Shown here: positions 59,521 through 64,000 of the stretch, one piece after another
Layout: the number at the start of each line of letters is the position of its first letter
Numbering within the stretch: position 1 is the first letter of the stretch
From: Bovifimicola ammoniilytica
GTDB taxonomy: Bacteria; Bacillota; Clostridia; Lachnospirales; Lachnospiraceae
DNA length: 64,000 nt
Assembly (NCBI RefSeq): GCF_025567085.1
Contig: NZ_JAOQJN010000002.1
Coordinates: 186,001-250,000, forward strand
Direction: 5' to 3'
Made by a program: the position numbers and the translations under genes
Notes under the pieces: generated by a model
The model's input: the letters and a program-made list of their open reading frames with translations, nothing else
Database searches by the model: none
Told to the model about the DNA's origin: nothing

Positions 59521-61092
59521 ATGAATCAGAAGAAAAGTATTAAAAATATAATTATGCATGGCGGAATTCTTGCAATGGCCGGAATATTTGTAAGAATAAT
59601 TGGTCTTGTATATAGAATTCCTATGGTAAATATAATAGGTGCAGAGGCTAATGGTATATATGGAGCAGCATTTAATGTATATAATATAATGTTAGTTCTG
59701 TCATCATATGGTTTACCTATGGCAGTTTCTAAATTGATTTCGGGACGTTTAGCTAACCACAGATACAGAGATGCCAGAAAGATATTTATTTCATCTGTAA
59801 CAGTATCAATTTGTACGGGTGGAACGGCAGCATTTATTCTATATTTTGGTGCGAACTTTATTGAAAAACATTTCTATTCGGCATATTCAGGAATAGCTCT
59901 TCCTCTAAGAGTACTTGCACCTACAATATTTATAGTTTCGGTATTAGGTGTGTTAAGAGGTTTCTACCAGGGACAGGGTACTACAATTCCAACTGCCATT
60001 TCACAGCTTATTGAACAGATAGTAAATGCGGTTGTAAGTATAGCTGCGGGTGCATTTTTAGTAAAAGCATATAAAGGAACAGCAAAGGTTGATGGTTATG
60101 GTGCAGCAGGTGGTACTATGGGTACAGCCTTTGGTGCATTCTTTGGACTTGCATTCCTATTGATTTTATTTATTGTTTATTATCCTACATTTAAGAGAAA
60201 AGTTAAACGTGACATATATAGTGTTGATGAACCATACAAGAATATATACAAGGATATTATATTTACAATGATTCCAATAATTATTGGTCAGACTTTCTAT
60301 CAGATAAGTGCATTGATAGATGATATATTATATGGAAAATTAATGACTGGTGCAGGTATGACTTCATCAGAGATAAAGACAAGTATCGGCAATTTTAATT
60401 CAAGTTATGTAATACTTACAGGTGTTGTAATGGGAGTAGCATCAGCGATGTCGGCATCATTACTTCCTAGTATTGTTGCATCAAAAGAGAAAAAGGAATA
60501 TTCTACAATACGCGAGAAGATTTCAGCAACAATTGGTGCCAATATGTTCATTGCGATGCCATCATTTGTTGGTCTTGTAGTTCTTGGTAAACCAATGGTT
60601 CAATTATTATTTTCAAGATATGACAGTGATCAGGGTGGAATGATGCTAAAGATTGGTGCAATTGCAGTTGTATTTTATACTGTTTCAACGGTTACAAGTT
60701 CAGCACTTCAGGGCATTGATAAAATGAATATACCTGTAATTCACTCTTGTATATCTCTTATAGTTCATATTGTACTGGTATTTGGTCTGCTTAAGTTCAC
60801 AAATCTTGGAATATATGCAATTGTAATAGGTAATGCAACATTTCCGATTGTTGTACTTGCACTTAATCTGGTAGCTCTTAATAAATATGTTGGATATACG
60901 CAGGAATATATTAAAACATTTCTTATACCAATGATTTGCTCAATATTTATGGGCGTTGTTACGGCACTTACTTATAAAATCTTCAATATTATAAGCGGAC
61001 ATAATATAGTTGCATTATTCTTTGCATTTATAATGGCTGCGATATCTTATTTTGGCTCGATATTTATATGTAAGAAAAAGAAATTATATTAA
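59521..61092 (+). CDS. SpoVB/MurJ-like polysaccharide flippase
   Basis: A 523-residue membrane protein of the MOP exporter superfamily with about 14 membrane segments. The sequence starts NIIMHGGILAMAGIFVRIIG, then LVYRIPMVNIIGAEANGIYG, typical of SpoVB/stage V sporulation protein B-like flippases in Firmicutes. Members move lipid-linked cell-wall or polysaccharide precursors across the membrane. There is no polysaccharide cluster around it, so a peptidoglycan lipid II or spore-cortex role is more likely. GTGTGGAAAT precedes the ATG. Exact substrate unknown. Confidence 0.85.
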   Translation: MNQKKSIKNIIMHGGILAMAGIFVRIIGLVYRIPMVNIIGAEANGIYGAAFNVYNIMLVLSSYGLPMAVSKLISGRLANHRYRDARKIFISSVTVSICTGGTAAFILYFGANFIEKHFYSAYSGIALPLRVLAPTIFIVSVLGVLRGFYQGQGTTIPTAISQLIEQIVNAVVSIAAGAFLVKAYKGTAKVDGYGAAGGTMGTAFGAFFGLAFLLILFIVYYPTFKRKVKRDIYSVDEPYKNIYKDIIFTMIPIIIGQTFYQISALIDDILYGKLMTGAGMTSSEIKTSIGNFNSSYVILTGVVMGVASAMSASLLPSIVASKEKKEYSTIREKISATIGANMFIAMPSFVGLVVLGKPMVQLLFSRYDSDQGGMMLKIGAIAVVFYTVSTVTSSALQGIDKMNIPVIHSCISLIVHIVLVFGLLKFTNLGIYAIVIGNATFPIVVLALNLVALNKYVGYTQEYIKTFLIPMICSIFMGVVTALTYKIFNIISGHNIVALFFAFIMAAISYFGSIFICKKKKLY

Positions 61093-61258
61093 CTTGCTTT
61101 TTTTCAGAATTTGAGATACACTATTCAAGGATTTTAAGTGAATAGTGCAAAAAAAAATATGAAGAAGGAGATGCACTGTCTTATAGCATTATTCTTATTA
61201 GAAGTGAATATGGAATATATTCTGAAATTTTTGTTAAGACAGAGTGCAGATTACAATT

Positions 61259-62041
61259 ATGAAGAAGAAAATAGCATTATTATTAACAGCAGCTACACTT
61301 TCATTATGTGCATGTGGAAGTAGCAGTGTCCCTGCAAACAAGGTTAACAGTATTGATGACTTAGAGGGGAAGAAAATCGGTGTCCAGTTAGGAACAACAG
61401 GTGATATCTATGGTTCTGATGTCAAAGATGCTAAAATGGAAAGATATAACAAAGGTGCAGATGCGGTTCAGGCTCTTAAACAAGGTAAAATTGACTGTGT
61501 AATCATTGATGAGCAGCCGGCTAAAGTATTTGTTGAGAAAAATAGTGATTTAAAGATATTAGAAGAGCCATTTGAAGATGAAGAATATGCAATTTGTATT
61601 GCAAAAGGCAATGACGAGTTAAAAGGTAAAATAAATGATGCATTAAATGAATTAAAGGATAATGGTAAAGTAGATGAAATAGTAGCTAATTTCATCGGCG
61701 AAGATGCAGGAAAGAATCCTTATAAATCTGCAGATGATGTTGAGAGAAATAACGGTAAGTTAAGAATGGCTACTAATGCAGAGTTTCCACCATATGAATA
61801 TGTTGAGGACGGTAAAGTAGTTGGTATTGATGTAGATATAGCACAGGCAATCGCTGATAAACTTGGTATGGAATTAGTTGTTGATAATATTGAATTTGAT
61901 TCAATTATTACAGCAGTTTCAACAGGTAAAGATGATATTGGCGTTGCAGGTATGACAGTTACAGAAGACAGACTTAAGAATATCGACTTTACAGATAGCT
62001 ATACAAAGGCTAAACAGGTTATCATCGTTAGAAAAAAATAA
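61259..62041 (+). CDS. Polar amino-acid ABC transporter substrate-binding lipoprotein
   Basis: A 260-residue binding protein of the amino-acid PAAT family (glutamine/cystine/histidine type). Lipoprotein signal KKKIALLLTAATLSLCAC with the lipidation cysteine near residue 19 (LCAC lipobox), followed by GSSS. The ligand fold shows LRMATNAEFPPYEYVEDGKV near 166-185 and VAGMTVTEDRLKNIDFTDSY near 229-248, but in an inverted order relative to most members: the usual N-terminal block comes after IGVQLGTTGDIYG. This looks like a rearranged (circularly permuted) or fused binding domain. The ATG at 61259 is preferred over a GTG 15 bases upstream. Permease and ATPase genes follow. Confidence 0.85.
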   Translation: MKKKIALLLTAATLSLCACGSSSVPANKVNSIDDLEGKKIGVQLGTTGDIYGSDVKDAKMERYNKGADAVQALKQGKIDCVIIDEQPAKVFVEKNSDLKILEEPFEDEEYAICIAKGNDELKGKINDALNELKDNGKVDEIVANFIGEDAGKNPYKSADDVERNNGKLRMATNAEFPPYEYVEDGKVVGIDVDIAQAIADKLGMELVVDNIEFDSIITAVSTGKDDIGVAGMTVTEDRLKNIDFTDSYTKAKQVIIVRKK

Positions 62042-62070
62042 TGATTAGAAAGAAATAGGGTTTGATAAAA

Positions 62071-62787
62071 ATGGCTGAATTCAAAAGAAAATTTACTCAA
62101 AATTTTATAGATGACCATAGATACAGATACCTTTTAGATGGTTTAAAGGAAACACTTATTATTGCAGTATGTGCTGTAATTATCGGTATATTGATAGGTT
62201 TTATAGTGGCAATCATCCGTTCAACACACGATAAGAACCATTCTAAGAAAAAAGGTTTTTCAAGATTTATAATTGGATTACTTAACTTTATATGCAAGGT
62301 TTATCTTACAATAATCAGAGGAACACCTGTTTTAGTACAGTTACTTATTTCCTTCTACTGTATTTTTACAGCACCGGATACGAGCAAGACATTTGTTGCC
62401 ATAATGGCATTTGGTATTAACTCAGGTGCATATGTAGCAGAAATCGTACGTTCAGGTATTATGTCAATAGATAATGGTCAGTTTGAAGCAGGAAGAAGCC
62501 TTGGTTTTAACTATATCCAGACGATGGTATTCATAGTTCTCCCACAGGCATTTAAGAATGTTTTACCTGCATTATCTAATGAATTTATTGTATTGTTGAA
62601 AGAGACTTCAGTAGCAGGATATATCGGAATACAGGATCTGACTAAAGGTGGAGATTTTATCAGAAGCCGTACATTTGAACCTTTATTTCCACTTATTGCA
62701 GTAGCGATTATTTATCTTATTATTGTAATGATACTTACAAGTCTTGTATCAAAACTTGAAAGGAGGTTGCGTAATAGTGATCACTAA
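62071..62787 (+). CDS. Polar amino-acid ABC transporter permease
   Basis: A 238-residue HisM/GlnP-type permease with about five membrane segments. The family block YLLDGLKETLIIAVCAVIIG near residue 20 starts the fold; the EAA-like loop FEAGRSLGFNYIQTMVFIVL near 139-158 contacts the ATPase. The ATG at 62071 has AGGG upstream; a TTG 9 bases earlier is too close to it. It overlaps the ATPase gene by 11 bases. Confidence 0.93.
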   Translation: MAEFKRKFTQNFIDDHRYRYLLDGLKETLIIAVCAVIIGILIGFIVAIIRSTHDKNHSKKKGFSRFIIGLLNFICKVYLTIIRGTPVLVQLLISFYCIFTAPDTSKTFVAIMAFGINSGAYVAEIVRSGIMSIDNGQFEAGRSLGFNYIQTMVFIVLPQAFKNVLPALSNEFIVLLKETSVAGYIGIQDLTKGGDFIRSRTFEPLFPLIAVAIIYLIIVMILTSLVSKLERRLRNSDH

Positions 62788-63520
62788 TGAGAATGTATTA
62801 ATAAAAGTAGACAACCTTAAGAAGAGTTTTGGAGAAGTTGAAGTGTTAAAAGGAATTAGCACAGAAATCAAAAAAGGTGATGTAGTTGTAGTAATCGGAC
62901 CGTCAGGATCTGGTAAATCTACATTCTTAAGAACACTTAATCTGTTAGAAGAACCTACTGATGGAACAATATGTTTTGAAGGAACGGATATTACAGATCC
63001 AAAGGTTAATATAAACGTTCATAGACAGAAGATGGGAATGGTATTTCAGCAATTTAATCTGTTTCCTCATATGACGATTCTAAAGAATATGACAATAGCA
63101 CCTATGAAACTTTTAAAGAAGTCAAAAGAAGAGTCTGAAGCCAAGGCTATGGAATTATTAAAAAAAGTTGGATTAGATGATAGAGCCAACTCATATCCAT
63201 CACAGCTTTCAGGAGGACAGAAACAGAGAATAGCAATTGTACGTGCTTTATGTATGGAACCTGACGTTATGCTTTTCGATGAACCTACATCAGCACTTGA
63301 TCCTGAAATGGTCGGAGAAGTTCTTCAGGTTATGAAGAATTTAGCAGATGATGGAATGACAATGGTTATTGTAACACATGAGATGGGTTTTGCAAGAGAA
63401 GTAGCCAATCGTGTATTATTTATTGACGAGGGTATCATTATGGAAGAAAATGAGCCTAAGGAATTTTTTGATAATCCAAAGAATCCAAGATTAAAAGAAT
63501 TTTTATCAAAGGTATTATAA
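62777..63520 (+). CDS. Polar amino-acid ABC transporter ATPase
   Basis: A 247-residue GlnQ-like ATPase: Walker A GPSGSGKST near residue 40, Q-loop VFQQFNLFPH near 94, signature LSGGQKQR near 146, Walker B VMLFDEPTSALDPEMVGE near 165 and H-loop VTHEM near 200. All are canonical. The start is GTG 62777, with AGGAGG 10 bases upstream inside the permease gene; the protein begins VITNENVLIKVDNLKKSFG. It energises the importer made with the two preceding gene products. Confidence 0.95.
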   Translation: MITNENVLIKVDNLKKSFGEVEVLKGISTEIKKGDVVVVIGPSGSGKSTFLRTLNLLEEPTDGTICFEGTDITDPKVNINVHRQKMGMVFQQFNLFPHMTILKNMTIAPMKLLKKSKEESEAKAMELLKKVGLDDRANSYPSQLSGGQKQRIAIVRALCMEPDVMLFDEPTSALDPEMVGEVLQVMKNLADDGMTMVIVTHEMGFAREVANRVLFIDEGIIMEENEPKEFFDNPKNPRLKEFLSKVL

Positions 63521-63527
63521 GTGTGAA

Positions 63528-63566
63528 ATTATTAGGTATGTGTAAATTTACGCATACCTAATTTAG
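63528..63566 (+). terminator. Terminator-like hairpin after the amino-acid importer
   Basis: ATTAGGTATG pairs with CATACCTAAT, with an inner GTAAATTTAC palindrome; followed by TTAG rather than a full T-run, so termination may be partial. Confidence 0.6.
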
Positions 63567-63667
63567 TTGGCGAATATTTATATGAATACAATATAATTAT
63601 ATTTGTAAAACTATTAATAAGACACGTATTTTAGATAATATTTATAGTATGAAGTAAGTGAGAAATT

Positions 63668-64000
63668 ATGAGAGAATTAAATTTTAGAAAGCCAACATTA
63701 GATGATATAGATAATATTAAGCATGCATTGAAATATGTAAAGCATAATGCATGTGATTATACCCCTACTAACATTATTATGTGGGGAGATGAATATAACA
63801 CAGAGATAGCATTTGATGATAGTGACTTGTATATAAAATATAATGTAGATGGAATGACATTTTTTGGAATTCCATTTGTAATGACTGGTATGAAAAAAGG
63901 AATAGAAAATCTAATTAAATATACAGAAGATAATAATATTGAGCTGACTATTGGAGATGTTGAACCTGAAATTTTTGAAATTATAGATAGAATATATCCG
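63668..64000 (+). CDS. DUF2156-family protein, N-terminal part (cut by window end)
   Basis: The first 111 codons of a gene that continues past the window. The sequence MRELNFRKPTLDDIDNIKHA, with TPTNIIMWGDEYNTEIA near 34-50 and YIKYNVDGMTFFGIP near 58-72, matches the DUF2156/LPG-synthetase C-terminal-like family common in gut clostridia, distantly related to phosphatidylglycerol lysyltransferases and GNAT folds. No ribosome site better than GTGAG 8 bases upstream. Function unknown. Confidence 0.75.
   Translation, partial: MRELNFRKPTLDDIDNIKHALKYVKHNACDYTPTNIIMWGDEYNTEIAFDDSDLYIKYNVDGMTFFGIPFVMTGMKKGIENLIKYTEDNNIELTIGDVEPEIFEIIDRIYP

Noticed and set aside
61138..61323. Open frame of 61 codons before the amino-acid binding protein
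   Set aside because: A GTG start with no fitting ribosome site; overlaps the real gene in another frame.

Overview
The window is AT-rich, densely coding DNA from a Firmicute, most likely a Lachnospiraceae-type gut clostridium. This rests on AGA-rich codon use, strong GGAGG ribosome sites, a T-box in front of trp genes, a Cheo-type LexA box at recA, and the gene order nudix-spoIIM-xerD ... deoB-pdp ... dacF-scpA-scpB. I name no species because no rRNA is present. All functions below are read from motifs and family knowledge; no search was run.

Layout. 1-6.2 kb: a polyamine operon (partial arginine decarboxylase, speE, speB, carboxynorspermidine dehydrogenase, an inserted AAA+ ATPase, nspC). 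It could make spermidine by two routes. 6.2-9.6 kb: a convergent lone ABC ATPase with degraded motifs, an NrnA-type DHH phosphoesterase, a tRNA-Thr(CGT) and asd. 9.6-15.0 kb: a LytTR regulator, a secreted cysteine-containing small protein, two FtsX/MacB-like membrane proteins and an ABC ATPase. The small protein's promoter carries tandem repeats and a palindrome, and this is the best candidate for an undescribed system. 15.2-20.2 kb: flavoprotein, orphan HPt protein, metallophosphoesterase, VanZ-VanY-like fusion, queA, PilZ protein. 20.26-20.81 kb: a 554-bp, almost exactly symmetrical imperfect inverted repeat with no convincing gene, lying between the convergent PilZ gene and tyrA.

20.8-34.2 kb: tyrA, DEAD-box helicase, Rqc2/FbpA, then a housekeeping run yicC-remA-gmk-rpoZ-rimO-pgsA-cinA, recA-recX and rny. 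34.5-47.9 kb: aminotransferase, proC, nudix, spoIIM, xerD, aroF (opposite strand), deoB, pdp, an LTA-synthase-like protein, dacF, scpA, scpB. 48.1-52.0 kb: a maltodextrin-type ABC importer. 52.1-59.3 kb: a tryptophan T-box followed by trpEGDCFBA. 59.5-64 kb: a SpoVB/MurJ-like flippase, a polar amino-acid ABC importer and a DUF2156 gene cut by the window end.

Working together: aromatic supply (aroF, tyrA, trp) and polyamine supply (speAEB, CASDH/NspC, with asd nearby providing aspartate semialdehyde) are the two clear metabolic themes. Several intergenic spaces between 12.7 and 25.8 kb share related hairpin-rich repeats, some of which end in the ribosome-binding site of the next gene. Many genes also have a decoy ATG that overlaps the Shine-Dalgarno sequence (ATGGAGG...ATG). 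I moved those starts to the second codon wherever spacing demanded it.
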